Assembly (NCBI RefSeq): GCF_037076465.1
Contig: NZ_AP028908.1
Span: forward strand, 3,906,001 to 3,970,000
Reading direction: 5' to 3'
DNA: 64,000 nt
Source of the DNA: Pectobacterium araliae
GTDB lineage: Bacteria > Pseudomonadota > Gammaproteobacteria > Enterobacterales > Enterobacteriaceae
Part shown: piece by piece, positions 36,494-44,800 of the stretch
Layout: each line of letters starts with the position of its first letter
How positions within the stretch are numbered: position 1 is the first letter of the stretch
The notes under the pieces: generated by a model
What the model saw: only the letters and a program-made list of their open reading frames with translations
What the model was told of the DNA's origin: nothing
The model's database searches: none
Program-made: the position numbers and the translations under genes

Positions 36494-36819
36494 TATAATA
36501 AACCCATCACTAAATATAATTAGCTGGCTAATAAATAAATTTTATCCCGCATAACCATTTATCAATAAAAACAATTGATTATATTTTTTTGGAAAGGACA
36601 TTTTTCTGACAGGAATCATATTTCTTATTAAATAATCGAGTTCTTCTTTTGTTCAATCAAGATTTACGTTATAACGTTCCCAACAAGGATTTTTTAACAG
36701 GGAGTGATACGAATGGCTAATTCTATTTTCATGAAGATCACCGGAAAAATTCAGGGACTGATCTCTGAAGGGTGTTTAAGTATCGATTCTGTAGGAAATA
36801 AACATATATCTGGTCACGA
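36494..36819 (+). repeat. Direct repeat, copy 1 (hcp 5' cassette)
   Basis: About 326 bases covering non-coding leader plus the first 35 or so codons of hcp, nearly identical to 37394-37720. Only scattered single-base differences are visible (for example GGAAAGGACA versus GGAAAGGGCA). Similarity stops inside the hcp codon run after GGTCACGA. Confidence 0.9.
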
Positions 36820-36841
36820 GAAAGCCATTTTCATCGTATGA
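36713..36841 (+). pseudogene. hcp: Truncated hcp remnant (42 codons)
   Basis: The first 36 codons match the intact hcp at 37614 (MANSIFMKITGKIQGLISEG...). The frame then departs after ISGHE into KAIFIV and stops at TGA 36839-36841. The stop overlaps the ATG of the next gene (36838). The likely history is a recombination or deletion that joined the 5' end of an hcp to the extreme 3' end of another reading frame. The ribosome binding region (GGGAGTGATACGA) is kept, so the remnant may still be translated and couple expression of the gene after it. Confidence 0.85.
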
Positions 36842-37266
36842 AAACGATCTTAACCATCTTCATTTCATTATCTTCCCTGCTGTTTTTTTGGGGATGGCTT
36901 ATCATCGTTCCTTATACCGTTTATACGGAAAAAGACATTTTTAAGTACTATACATTAACCTATAAAAAAATCAGGGACGTGCCGAGGCTGTCAAATAATT
37001 ATTATTTTTCTTATGGGCCGAGTGATGAGGCAACCCCTCAGATAAGTACAATATATTTATGCGATCTAGATAACATTAATGAGGCTTACGATGAGCTACT
37101 CGATTATGTTAACAGTACTGGAATCCCATTAGTTGATGATTTTTCCTTAGGTAATTATCCATCATTCGATGAATATTTTCAGATCATTAAAACAAAAGAG
37201 AAAGATAGGGTAACGATGAAAGAAATCGAATGTCTAATGTTGGATTTATCCAAGGAGCAACGCTAA
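36838..37266 (+). CDS. Candidate immunity-like membrane-anchored protein, orphan copy
   Basis: 142 aa, with one N-terminal hydrophobic helix (about 3-25, ILTIFISLSSLLFFWGWLII) and the rest polar, probably periplasmic. It is homologous to the proteins at 38810 and 39661: all share a pattern of KDxxxYYxLT, then K/E-V-P-x-[IL]-S-x-NY, then a Ser/Pro/Asp turn. The C-terminal third diverges and is acidic. It has no partner effector in front, only the hcp remnant whose TGA overlaps its ATG. I do not recognise the family by name; an immunity role is inferred from context. Confidence 0.65.
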   Translation: MKTILTIFISLSSLLFFWGWLIIVPYTVYTEKDIFKYYTLTYKKIRDVPRLSNNYYFSYGPSDEATPQISTIYLCDLDNINEAYDELLDYVNSTGIPLVDDFSLGNYPSFDEYFQIIKTKEKDRVTMKEIECLMLDLSKEQR

Positions 37267-37393
37267 TTAATACTATAATTGAGTGAATAGAATAATGACT
37301 TAAAATATGATTACATTTGCGTTCTAGCTGCCTTTGGCTTAGAATCCACGATCGCCTTCAGATGCTCAAACCTACACCTTGAGGTTTATTGAG
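37267..37393. other. Spacer between the first island unit and the second hcp cassette
   Basis: About 127 bases, less A+T-rich in its middle (around 37320-37380) than its surroundings. No ORF or known element is recognised; it may be a leftover of an earlier insertion. Confidence 0.4.
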
Positions 37394-37720
37394 TATAATA
37401 AATTCATCATTAAAATATAATTAGCTGGCTAATAAATAAATTTATTCCCGCATAACCATTTATCAATAAAAACAATTTATTATATTTTTTTGGAAAGGGC
37501 ATTTTTCTGACAGGAATCATATTTCTTATTAAAGAATCGAGTTCTTCTTTTGTTCAATCAAGATTTACGTTATAACGTTCCCAACAAGGATTTTTTAACA
37601 GAGAGTTACACGAATGGCTAATTCTATTTTCATGAAGATCACCGGAAAAATTCAGGGACTGATCTCGGAAGGGTGTTTAAGTATCGACTCCGTAGGAAAT
37701 AAACATATATCTGGTCACGA
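37394..37720 (+). repeat. Direct repeat, copy 2 (hcp 5' cassette)
   Basis: Partner of 36494-36819. Here the cassette continues into a complete hcp gene. Conservation of the long non-coding leader suggests it carries the promoter and is spread by homologous exchange. Confidence 0.9.
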
Positions 37721-38093
37721 AGATGAGATTTTTGTTTATGCCACAAATTACGACTTATCAAGAGATCGACACGTCAATCATCATCCCTTTTCCGTGACCA
37801 AAGTCGTTGATAAGTCTACACCGTTAGTCCTAACCAGCATCGCTAATAATGAACTGCTGGAAGTTGAGTTGAGATATTACCGCACCTCCGCCAGCGGGAC
37901 GCAAGAGAACTACATGACAATAACATTAAGAGATGCCTCTATTGTCAACCTCTCTAACCAGAACCCCAATTCATTGACGCATAGCGACATGCAGCCGTTT
38001 GAAATCCTGAGCCTGCGCTATGAAAGCATTACCTGCCAACACAATATTGCAGGGACATCAGGGTACAGCATATTAACGGAAAATATGTACTGA
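37614..38093 (+). CDS. hcp: Hcp family type VI secretion tube protein (orphan)
   Basis: 159 aa, the usual size for enterobacterial Hcp1-type proteins. It begins MANSIFMKITGKIQGLISEG and carries HHPFSVTKVVDKSTPLVL and YYRTSASGTQENYMTI, typical of the family. Hcp hexamers stack as the inner tube of the T6SS and bind small effectors in their lumen. No other T6SS gene is in the window, so this is an orphan copy that must rely on an apparatus encoded elsewhere. It lies 52 bases before a candidate cargo gene. GAGAG lies upstream of the ATG. Confidence 0.93.
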   Translation: MANSIFMKITGKIQGLISEGCLSIDSVGNKHISGHEDEIFVYATNYDLSRDRHVNHHPFSVTKVVDKSTPLVLTSIANNELLEVELRYYRTSASGTQENYMTITLRDASIVNLSNQNPNSLTHSDMQPFEILSLRYESITCQHNIAGTSGYSILTENMY

Positions 38094-38145
38094 ATTACCA
38101 CAAAAACACCACCTAGTTAACTTTATAGTAAATTATAGGTTCTTT

Positions 38146-38832
38146 ATGAGCAAAAGAAGTGATATAGAGAAAGGAACATTAGTTTATACTGAGGTACTAG
38201 GATGGGTAGACCTAGCTCATGCCAAAGGAGATGATGCCAGGGCATTAATGGCTGCAATAAATTCAGGTGAAGAGAGAATAGAAGACCATTTTATTGTCAT
38301 ATACTCACAGTACATGGGAAAAGGATTCAAATACGGAACATCAAAAACCACAAGATGGAAAATAAGGAAAGGGCTATCTTCGCATGATAAAAAAAGAGTC
38401 GCTCTCACTATTATTATATATACAAGTCATCTATTCGAATCCTATCAAGGTTCACCGCTATTCAGTTGGTACAGTGATAGTGGATATAGTGGTGAAGATT
38501 TAGTATCTAATCTACTCGGATTTTATCGGGCAGTAGATAACATCAATTATTTACTTCAACTCAGGGTTGCTAGTCAAGCCGACACATTTATAAGGTGGGA
38601 TTACTATGGCCCTATAGGACAATATAAAAATAAAGAGTTTAGACCCTTACTTTTCCCACACCCAGAGAAATACCCAAATAATGCCAGGCCTTATTACACT
38701 GTTCTTCCTGAATTTATGAAATCAGTATCACCCATAAATAATATTGAAAAGAGTGATCTTTTAACACATCTTAATGATAAAACAGGATTCAACATTGGAG
38801 TAGAACGCCGTGTCACTATTCAAATCGAGTAA
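38146..38832 (+). CDS. Candidate Hcp-associated T6SS effector (unknown; DUF4056-like motifs)
   Basis: 228-aa soluble protein with no signal peptide, directly downstream of orphan hcp. Two motifs stand out: GTLVYTEVLGWVDLAHA (residues 11-27) and SGEDLVSNLLGFYRA (about 117-131). They recall the DUF4056 pattern, in which a GGFIDLGH-like motif and an SxEDxxSNLLG-like motif occur; I am working from memory, so this is tentative. The His of the first motif is a candidate catalytic residue. Base composition is A+T-rich, unlike flanking core genes. The C-terminus overlaps the next gene by 23 bases. No activity can be assigned from sequence alone. Confidence 0.6.
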   Translation: MSKRSDIEKGTLVYTEVLGWVDLAHAKGDDARALMAAINSGEERIEDHFIVIYSQYMGKGFKYGTSKTTRWKIRKGLSSHDKKRVALTIIIYTSHLFESYQGSPLFSWYSDSGYSGEDLVSNLLGFYRAVDNINYLLQLRVASQADTFIRWDYYGPIGQYKNKEFRPLLFPHPEKYPNNARPYYTVLPEFMKSVSPINNIEKSDLLTHLNDKTGFNIGVERRVTIQIE

Positions 38833-39238
38833 CATTATTAAAATCACTGCATTTTTCATTACTTGCATAGGGTTTATGCTACTGCTGCCGTATTTATTCG
38901 TTAATGCAAGTTATTCTTATACAAAAGATGACTATATAAAGTATCATTTTCTCACTTTTAAAGAAGTAAAGGAAATGCCTTTTATTTCAACAAACTACTC
39001 GATTGAATATGATTCCCCAGATGGTACATCTGGGTCAACTAACAGTGTTTTCTTTTCAAATGTTAACCTTGAAAAAAAATCAGAAATAATCAATTACCTC
39101 AACAAACTGGGCTTTAAAAAACATGAAGATATGTTTTGGATTAAGAGTGGGGAAATTTGGAAAAAAGGAGATAACAGCGTTAGCGTCATACAAGATCATG
39201 AAAGGAAAATCATTATTATTTCATTTGAAAAAAAATAA
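38810..39238 (+). CDS. Candidate immunity-like membrane-anchored protein, cognate position
   Basis: 142 aa. An N-terminal TM helix (about 9-30, IIKITAFFITCIGFMLLLPY) is followed by a probable periplasmic domain. It starts with GTG at 38810 inside the effector gene, with GGAG about nine bases upstream, so translation is coupled to the effector. This is the classic arrangement of an immunity gene. Shared core with its paralogues: YTKDDYIKYHFLTFKEVKEM, then a SPDGTSGSTN turn. The N-terminal anchor suggests the threat acts in the periplasm or at the membrane (inference). Confidence 0.7.
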   Translation: MSLFKSSNIIKITAFFITCIGFMLLLPYLFVNASYSYTKDDYIKYHFLTFKEVKEMPFISTNYSIEYDSPDGTSGSTNSVFFSNVNLEKKSEIINYLNKLGFKKHEDMFWIKSGEIWKKGDNSVSVIQDHERKIIIISFEKK

Positions 39239-39290
39239 TTATACTTTCAAATACTCATTATCAGACATATAGTAATCAGGCAATTGAAAA

Positions 39291-39593
39291 ATGTTAATGA
39301 AAATCAGGTATATCCACAACGTCTATTTTTATGCCTATTCTGCGTTATGCCTTTTTTTAATCAATGCTTTTTCTACCACCGAATATGAATGGATGATAGA
39401 TGGCGACTCAGTTGAAGATTTCTGTGAAGTGCCGGAAGCCGATGCTGATGGCTTTTTCAGTGTCATTATCGTTCCTTTATCTATCCCTTTTTTCATTTTT
39501 AAAAAAAGCCTACCTAGAATCATTACTTATCTTATCATCCTCGGATATCATTCATACCGTTTTTATACACGAATCAGTCTTTGTCCAAATTAG
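39291..39593 (+). CDS. YjeO-like inner-membrane protein (DUF2645 type), copy 1
   Basis: 100 aa with two or three membrane segments: FYAYSALCLFLINAFS, then a polar stretch EYEWMIDGDSVEDFCEVPE, then FSVIIVPLSIPFFIF. The EWMIDG...CxV and IPFF pattern matches E. coli YjeO, a small membrane protein of unknown function. ATG at 39291; ATG at 39297 is also possible. It follows the immunity-like gene by about 50 bases and the pair is repeated downstream. Confidence 0.65.
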   Translation: MLMKIRYIHNVYFYAYSALCLFLINAFSTTEYEWMIDGDSVEDFCEVPEADADGFFSVIIVPLSIPFFIFKKSLPRIITYLIILGYHSYRFYTRISLCPN

Positions 39594-39660
39594 TCTATTT
39601 TGAGCAAACTATAAATCAATAAAATTGACGAATTGAATAACAAACAAAAAAGACAATCAT

Positions 39661-40092
39661 ATGTTGAAATTCAAATACAGTGACTTCATAAAAGCAATAT
39701 TTCTATTATTCTTCTCAATTGGCGTATTTATTATTTCCGCAGGTTTATTCTACGAAGAAAGCTACCACTACAAAAAAAATGATTATTTTACATATTATAC
39801 CTTAACCCTAGATGAAGTAAAAAACATACCAGTTATTTCTGATAACTATGAATTTTACTATTATTCACCAGATGGCACGCAGCGATTAACCAATGGCGTA
39901 GTTTTTTATAACCCAATGCCTGAACGTAAAGCTGAATTGGTAAAATACATAGAGACGCTTGGGTTTAAAAAAAACCAAAGCATCCCATGGAGTTACGGAA
40001 ATATAAGTGAAATATGGATAAAAGGAAATGATGAGGTTAATCTAATACAAGATGATAAAAATAGAACGATTGATATCTCATTTGTTAAATAG
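39661..40092 (+). CDS. Candidate immunity-like membrane-anchored protein, tandem copy
   Basis: 143 aa. Clear paralogue of the protein at 38810, with the same layout: an N-terminal TM helix (about 10-30) and a polar domain with YKKNDYFTYYTLTLDEVKNI, YSPDGTQRLTN and ETLGFKKNQ. The C-terminal pattern EIWIKGNDEVNLIQDDKNR aligns with EIWKKGDNSVSVIQDHERK of the first copy. There is no effector in front of it. Extra immunity copies without a toxin are common in contact-competition loci and may protect against relatives' toxins (inference). Confidence 0.65.
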   Translation: MLKFKYSDFIKAIFLLFFSIGVFIISAGLFYEESYHYKKNDYFTYYTLTLDEVKNIPVISDNYEFYYYSPDGTQRLTNGVVFYNPMPERKAELVKYIETLGFKKNQSIPWSYGNISEIWIKGNDEVNLIQDDKNRTIDISFVK

Positions 40093-40135
40093 TAAGATTC
40101 ATTTTTCATAAAAATTAAAAAATGAATTTGAAAGC

Positions 40136-40438
40136 ATGATTAGTAAAAATCACATATATAACATCTATTTTTGTGCTTATTCTGTCCTATGTATTTTTTT
40201 AATTCATGCTTTTTCATCAATCGAATATGAATGGCTATTTGGTGACAGCTCACTTAAAAATTTTTGTGAAAATCCGAGAAGCTATGCTGACAGTTTTTCA
40301 AATTTCATTATCATCCCTTTGTCTATCCCTTTTCTTTTGGTTAAACGAACACCACCTAGAATAATTACCTACCTTGTTATTCTCATGTATTACTCAGGCA
40401 GTTTCTATACACGCGTGACTATCTGCCCGTACTGGTAA
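40136..40438 (+). CDS. YjeO-like inner-membrane protein (DUF2645 type), copy 2
   Basis: 100 aa, paralogous to the protein at 39291. It has the same YxIYFCAYSVLCIFLIHAFS opening, an EYEWLFGD...FCENP polar stretch, IIIPLSIPFLL, and a C-terminal PPRIITYLVILMYY. Together with 39661 it repeats the two-gene unit 38810-39593. Function is unknown. Last gene of the A+T-rich island. Confidence 0.62.
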   Translation: MISKNHIYNIYFCAYSVLCIFLIHAFSSIEYEWLFGDSSLKNFCENPRSYADSFSNFIIIPLSIPFLLVKRTPPRIITYLVILMYYSGSFYTRVTICPYW

Positions 40439-40454
40439 CATACTCTGTCGAGTG

Positions 40455-40480
40455 CAAAACTCGCCGCCGCAGCGGCGAGT
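40455..40480 (-). terminator. Terminator after curA / hairpin at right edge of the Hcp island
   Basis: ACTCGCCGC-CGCA-GCGGCGAGT (40459-40480) is followed on the minus strand by TTTT. It serves as the curA terminator and shares its 8-bp stem with the hairpin at 36390-36409. Confidence 0.75.
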
Positions 40481-40488
40481 CCAGTGTA

Positions 40489-41526
40489 TCAGGCATCTGG
40501 CCCGATTCTGACCACTAACTTACCGAAGTTTCGGCCGTGCAGCAGGCCGATAAAGGCCTCTGGGGCATTTTCCAACCCGTCGACAATCTCTTCCCGATAT
40601 TTGATCTTACCTTCCTCCACCCATGGCGACACATCCTTCCAGAACTCATCGAAGCGATGACCATAATCATCAAAGATAATGAATCCCTGCATCCGAATAC
40701 GTTTCTTCAGGATCGTCCCCATCAGTAGCGGTAGGTGATCTGGCCCATCCGGTAACCCTGTGGCATTGTAGCCAGAGACGAGTCCGCACACCGGAATACG
40801 CGCCGAGGTGTTCAGCAGCGGCAGCACGGCGTCAAAGACTTTTCCGCCAACGTTTTCAAAGTAAATATCGATTCCCTGCGGACAGGCCTGTTTCAGCTGT
40901 TCTGCAAAATCATCCGCTCGGTGGTCGAGGCAAGCATCAAACCCCAGAACCTCAACCGCGTAGCGACATTTCTCTGCGCCCCCCGCCACGCCAACCACCC
41001 GACAGCCTTTTAATTTCCCGAGTTGCCCAACCGTCGCACCGACCGGGCCGGTCGCGGCGGCCACCACCAGCGTTTCACCCGCTTTAGGCTGGCCAATATC
41101 CGTCAGGCCCATATAGGCGGTGAAGCCCGGCATACCCAGTACACCCAACGCGTAGGAAGGATTCGTCGGCGACTGACCCAAATTCGTTAATCCTTTGCCG
41201 TCAGAAACCGCATAATCCTGCCAGCCGCTGTAGGACAGCACCCAATCACCTGCCTGATAATCCGGGTGTTTTGACTCCACCACGCGGCTGATTGTCCCGC
41301 CTACCATCACGTCATTCAGTTCGACGGGTTTGGCATAAGAAGGTGCGTCGCTCATGCGGCCACGCATATAAGGGTCAAGGGAAAGGAACACCGTACGCAG
41401 CAGAATATGTCCTGAATCGATCTGTGGGACAGGCTGCTGTTCCAGACGGAAGGTCTCTTGTGTTGGCGCGCCGTGCGGGCGCTGAGCCAGAACCACACGG
41501 CGGTTAATTTGATCGGTTTGCGGCAT
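40489..41526 (-). CDS. curA: NADPH-dependent curcumin/dihydrocurcumin reductase-type MDR oxidoreductase
   Basis: 345-aa zinc-independent medium-chain dehydrogenase/reductase, similar to E. coli CurA (YncB). The N-terminal segment FLSLDPYMRGRM is typical of the leukotriene B4 dehydrogenase-like group, and the cofactor-binding region reads VVAAATGPVGATVGQLGKLK. The family reduces C=C bonds of alpha,beta-unsaturated ketones; the physiological substrate here is unknown. It is transcribed toward the Hcp island and ends in a good terminator. Confidence 0.9.
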   Translation of the reverse strand: MPQTDQINRRVVLAQRPHGAPTQETFRLEQQPVPQIDSGHILLRTVFLSLDPYMRGRMSDAPSYAKPVELNDVMVGGTISRVVESKHPDYQAGDWVLSYSGWQDYAVSDGKGLTNLGQSPTNPSYALGVLGMPGFTAYMGLTDIGQPKAGETLVVAAATGPVGATVGQLGKLKGCRVVGVAGGAEKCRYAVEVLGFDACLDHRADDFAEQLKQACPQGIDIYFENVGGKVFDAVLPLLNTSARIPVCGLVSGYNATGLPDGPDHLPLLMGTILKKRIRMQGFIIFDDYGHRFDEFWKDVSPWVEEGKIKYREEIVDGLENAPEAFIGLLHGRNFGKLVVRIGPDA

Positions 41527-41620
41527 AATATCCTCCGTTAAACAAAGCGTGTTGATAAGATCACTTCGTTAACAATAGGATCTGTTCTTTCATCTGGCTA
41601 CGCAAACCGTGCGGCGTTGA

Positions 41621-42127
41621 TTATGCCGTTTTGCTTTTTTCGTAACGCGACATGCGATCCAGATACCCCATGACAAGTGCAGACAGCACAAACGTCAAAT
41701 GGATAATCACGTACCACATCAGCTTGTTATCCGGGATATTACGGGCATCCATGAACACGCGCAGCAGATGGATCGACGAGATAGCGACAATCGAGGCGGC
41801 AACTTTATTTTTCAGCGAACCGGAGTCCATCTTACCAAGCCAGTTCAGCTTTTCTCTGCCTTCGGTGATATCCAATGCCGAAACAAAGTTTTCGTAACCG
41901 GATAGCATGACCATCACCAACAATCCGCCGACCAGCGTCATATCGATCAGTGACAGCAGCACCAGCACCAAATCGGCTTCAGCGATATCCAGGATATTAG
42001 GCAGGACGTGGAACACCTCCTGGAAAAATTTGATCGCCAGCGCCAGCAAACCCAGCGACAGCCCGAAATAAACAGGGGCAAGCAGCCAGCGCGATGAGTA
42101 CATCAGATTCTCAATAAAACGTTCCAT
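41621..42127 (-). CDS. yqhA: UPF0114 family inner-membrane protein YqhA
   Basis: 168-aa protein with about four membrane segments ([39 protein letters not shown]; near the C-terminus [18 protein letters not shown]). It matches the YqhA/UPF0114 family. Function is not known. Start is ATG at 42127. Divergent from rhaT with about 325 bases between. Confidence 0.92.
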   Translation of the reverse strand: MERFIENLMYSSRWLLAPVYFGLSLGLLALAIKFFQEVFHVLPNILDIAEADLVLVLLSLIDMTLVGGLLVMVMLSGYENFVSALDITEGREKLNWLGKMDSGSLKNKVAASIVAISSIHLLRVFMDARNIPDNKLMWYVIIHLTFVLSALVMGYLDRMSRYEKSKTA

Positions 42128-42452
42128 AACTCACTATATGCAGGTGGAAAAGAGGGAAATAATAGCGAAAAGTCCTGCTGTGGTGGTAATCAATTCTTGA
42201 GCAGAATGCACCATTGACAGAAAGCTCTGCCCTGTTGTGCCCCCAGCGATGATTTCCGCGTTTTGTGATCCGGCCTGCACTCACCTTCAAACCGATGCCG
42301 TCCTCCTGCCGCTCGTGGCACGCATCTGAAGGTTCACCCTTTTTCACCTTCCTACACTGTCTAGCGCCAGCAGGTCTGGCAGCAATCATACACTGCACTC
42401 TACATTCAGAGCCGAATACAGGCTTACCACAAACTAAAACAAGGGGTTACGA
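42128..42452. other. yqhA-rhaT divergent intergenic region
   Basis: About 325 bases. It should contain both promoters, and AAGGGG precedes the rhaT ATG. I see no clear CRP or RhaS site here and no supportable ORF. Confidence 0.4.
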
Positions 42453-43487
42453 ATGAGCGATCCTATTTTCCTTGGTATTTTCTGGCATTTCATCGGTGCG
42501 GCCAGCGCGGCCTGTTTCTATGCACCGTTTAAACAAGTCAAAAACTGGTCGTGGGAAACCATGTGGTCACTGGGCGGATTTTTCTCGTGGATTATCCTGC
42601 CCTGGAGTATCAGCTGGTGGTTACTGCCTGATTTTTGGCGTTATTACGGTTCGTTCGATATGGCGACCCTACTCCCCGTTTTTCTCTTCGGCGCGATGTG
42701 GGGCATCGGCAATATCAACTACGGCTTGACGATGCGCTACCTTGGCATGTCGATGGGCATCGGTATCGCCATCGGCGTGACGCTGATTATTGGTACGCTG
42801 ATGACGCCCGTCCTACAAGGTAAATTCTCGGTTCTGTTTGGTTCGGCGGGTGGCAAAATGACGCTGCTGGGCGTGCTGGTCGCAGTCATCGGCGTCGCGA
42901 TTGTCAGCTACGCTGGCTTGTTGAAAGAGCGGGCGCTCGGTATTCGCGCCGAAGAATTCAACCTGAAAAAAGGGCTAATTCTGGCTATCCTGTGCGGGAT
43001 CTTCTCCGCTGGCATGTCCTTTGCGATGGATGCTGCCAAGCCGATGCATACTGCGGCACAAGCGTTGGGGATCAACTCGCTGTATATCGCGCTCCCCAGC
43101 TATGTCGTGATCATGGGTGGCGGGGCTGTCGTCAATCTGGGCTTCTGTTTTATCCGTTTGGCTACCTGCAAGGGAATCTCACTAAAAGCCGACCTGGCTC
43201 AGGCTAAACCGTTACTGATTGCCAATGCACTCTTCGCCATTCTGGGCGGCGTCATGTGGTATTTGCAATTCTTCTTCTATGCCTGGGGGCACGCCAATAT
43301 TCCGGCCGATTACACCTATATCAGTTGGATGCTGCACATGAGCTTCTACGTGCTATGCGGTGGCATTGTCGGCTTGCTATTTAAGGAGTGGAAAGCCGTG
43401 GGGCAGAAACCTGTGCGTATGCTGGTATTGGGCTGCGTGGTGATTATTTTGGCGGCGAATATTGTTGGGTTAGGGATGGCCGTGTAA
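42453..43487 (+). CDS. rhaT: L-rhamnose:H+ symporter
   Basis: 344-aa transporter of about ten membrane helices that brings L-rhamnose into the cell. It has the RhaT-specific opening [20 protein letters not shown] and [19 protein letters not shown]. 344 aa as in E. coli. Here it is separated from rhaR by yagU, an ABC operon and a toxin-antitoxin remnant, whereas in E. coli rhaT sits next to rhaR. Confidence 0.96.
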   Translation: MSDPIFLGIFWHFIGAASAACFYAPFKQVKNWSWETMWSLGGFFSWIILPWSISWWLLPDFWRYYGSFDMATLLPVFLFGAMWGIGNINYGLTMRYLGMSMGIGIAIGVTLIIGTLMTPVLQGKFSVLFGSAGGKMTLLGVLVAVIGVAIVSYAGLLKERALGIRAEEFNLKKGLILAILCGIFSAGMSFAMDAAKPMHTAAQALGINSLYIALPSYVVIMGGGAVVNLGFCFIRLATCKGISLKADLAQAKPLLIANALFAILGGVMWYLQFFFYAWGHANIPADYTYISWMLHMSFYVLCGGIVGLLFKEWKAVGQKPVRMLVLGCVVIILAANIVGLGMAV

Positions 43488-43525
43488 GCATTTCGCCATC
43501 GCGTTCGGTATGGTCGGGGAAATAA

Positions 43526-43554
43526 AAACGCCCTGAGAGCATCTCAAGGCGTTT
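43526..43554 (-). terminator. Terminator between rhaT and yagU
   Basis: AAACGCC-C-TGAGA (43526-43538), loop GCA, TCTCA-A-GGCGTTT (43542-43554) forms a stem with one mismatch. On the minus strand it is followed by TTTTTATTT, which suits yagU; it may also work weakly for rhaT. Confidence 0.75.
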
Positions 43555-43646
43555 AGCATAGACAGAGATATTTACTGTTAATTTATAGTGCGACACTAAA
43601 ATAATAAGCATCGCAATATGTTATATCGCTAAAATAAAATCACAGC

Positions 43647-44261
43647 CTATCGTGAAGCAGCCAAAGCAATCTCTGGATCAGGTTCGTGCGTCATACGGTT
43701 ACGCAAATCACGACGAATAATCTCAATAGACCAAAACCAAATTAAATGACCCACGATCTCTGATACATGTTCATACCAAGGGAGAACAAATAGAGAAGGC
43801 GTCAGCCCCATTAATGGGAATGAAATCATATGAACAAACAGTTGAGCCAGTGCACCCGCCAACAGTCCTTGCCATAATTTTATTTTAGGAAATACTTCTG
43901 CAACGACGCAATAACCAACAGCGAAAACAATAGAGAAAATAATATGCGTCACACCAACCCAATTGAATACATGGCCGGCAAAGGTATAAACAGCAGCATT
44001 AGGGTCAACAACGCCAAGCCAATCGCGTAAAAAGATGTAGGGTGGGTTAAGAAAATTACGCGAGCAATCAATGTGCTCGGCAGCTCTAATCAGTGATTCA
44101 GGTACGCAAGCACTACTAAACATATCAGTAGGACTACGTGGAGGAAGCGGATTTTCTGCGCCCCACTTAACAAAAGATGAAACAATACCAGCAATCAAAC
44201 CAATAAAAGCAGCTAAGCCATAACGTCTACGGGACGGAGCCGTTTGTTCAAAAAAGTTCAT
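43647..44261 (-). CDS. yagU: YagU family inner-membrane protein (DUF1440)
   Basis: 204 aa, about four membrane segments, very similar along its length to E. coli YagU (conserved blocks [34 protein letters not shown] and [17 protein letters not shown]). E. coli YagU has been linked to acid resistance; the mechanism is unknown. Start is ATG at 44261. Convergent with rhaT across a terminator. Confidence 0.93.
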   Translation of the reverse strand: MNFFEQTAPSRRRYGLAAFIGLIAGIVSSFVKWGAENPLPPRSPTDMFSSACVPESLIRAAEHIDCSRNFLNPPYIFLRDWLGVVDPNAAVYTFAGHVFNWVGVTHIIFSIVFAVGYCVVAEVFPKIKLWQGLLAGALAQLFVHMISFPLMGLTPSLFVLPWYEHVSEIVGHLIWFWSIEIIRRDLRNRMTHEPDPEIALAASR

Positions 44262-44800
44262 TTTTCTACCAATCTAACCATTAAAGGTTATATTCTTACA
44301 TAGGTATGATGGACTGATAAAGAGGTTAATTGATATATCGAACAATTTCTCTAGGTTATTTTGTTATTAGGAATGCCGCTTTAAAATTTATAAAATTAAA
44401 ATAAAAATAATGCATTGACTTTTTGTGGACTTTTTATTCAATAATTGAAAAAACAGATTCTATAAACGTAGATGAAATGTATATTTCCAGAGAGAAATGA
44501 ATAATAACTCAGCAATAAAAAGGCTTAATAAATAAGCTAGTTGTTTATTTGTGAAATAATAACAATTAAGTAACTCATGTTCTCGCCTGCATCACATATG
44601 ACCCAGTGACAAAGAACACCCCGCCATGTAGTCAGCAGCACCACATCAGCGAAGTAAAGCGTTTCTGCCAATCCCTTTCGCATATATATTTTTATGGAAT
44701 TGAAAATCAATTTTTATTCTTTTACATGCATAAGACAGCTCTCTAGAGTAGCGAAAAGACCGCCGTGTATGGCCTCATGTCATCGTAAAGGACACAGGGA
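44262..44800. other. Intergenic region before the ABC transporter operon
   Basis: About 540 bases, A+T-rich for the first 300 and more balanced near the ABC operon. It must hold the divergent promoters of yagU and the transporter. No convincing operator or gene was found by eye. AAAGGACACAGGGA precedes the first transporter ATG. Confidence 0.4.

Noticed and set aside
37320..37390. Possible insertion-sequence scar in the spacer between the two hcp cassettes
   Set aside because: The composition differs slightly, but I see no terminal inverted repeats, target duplications or transposase frame.
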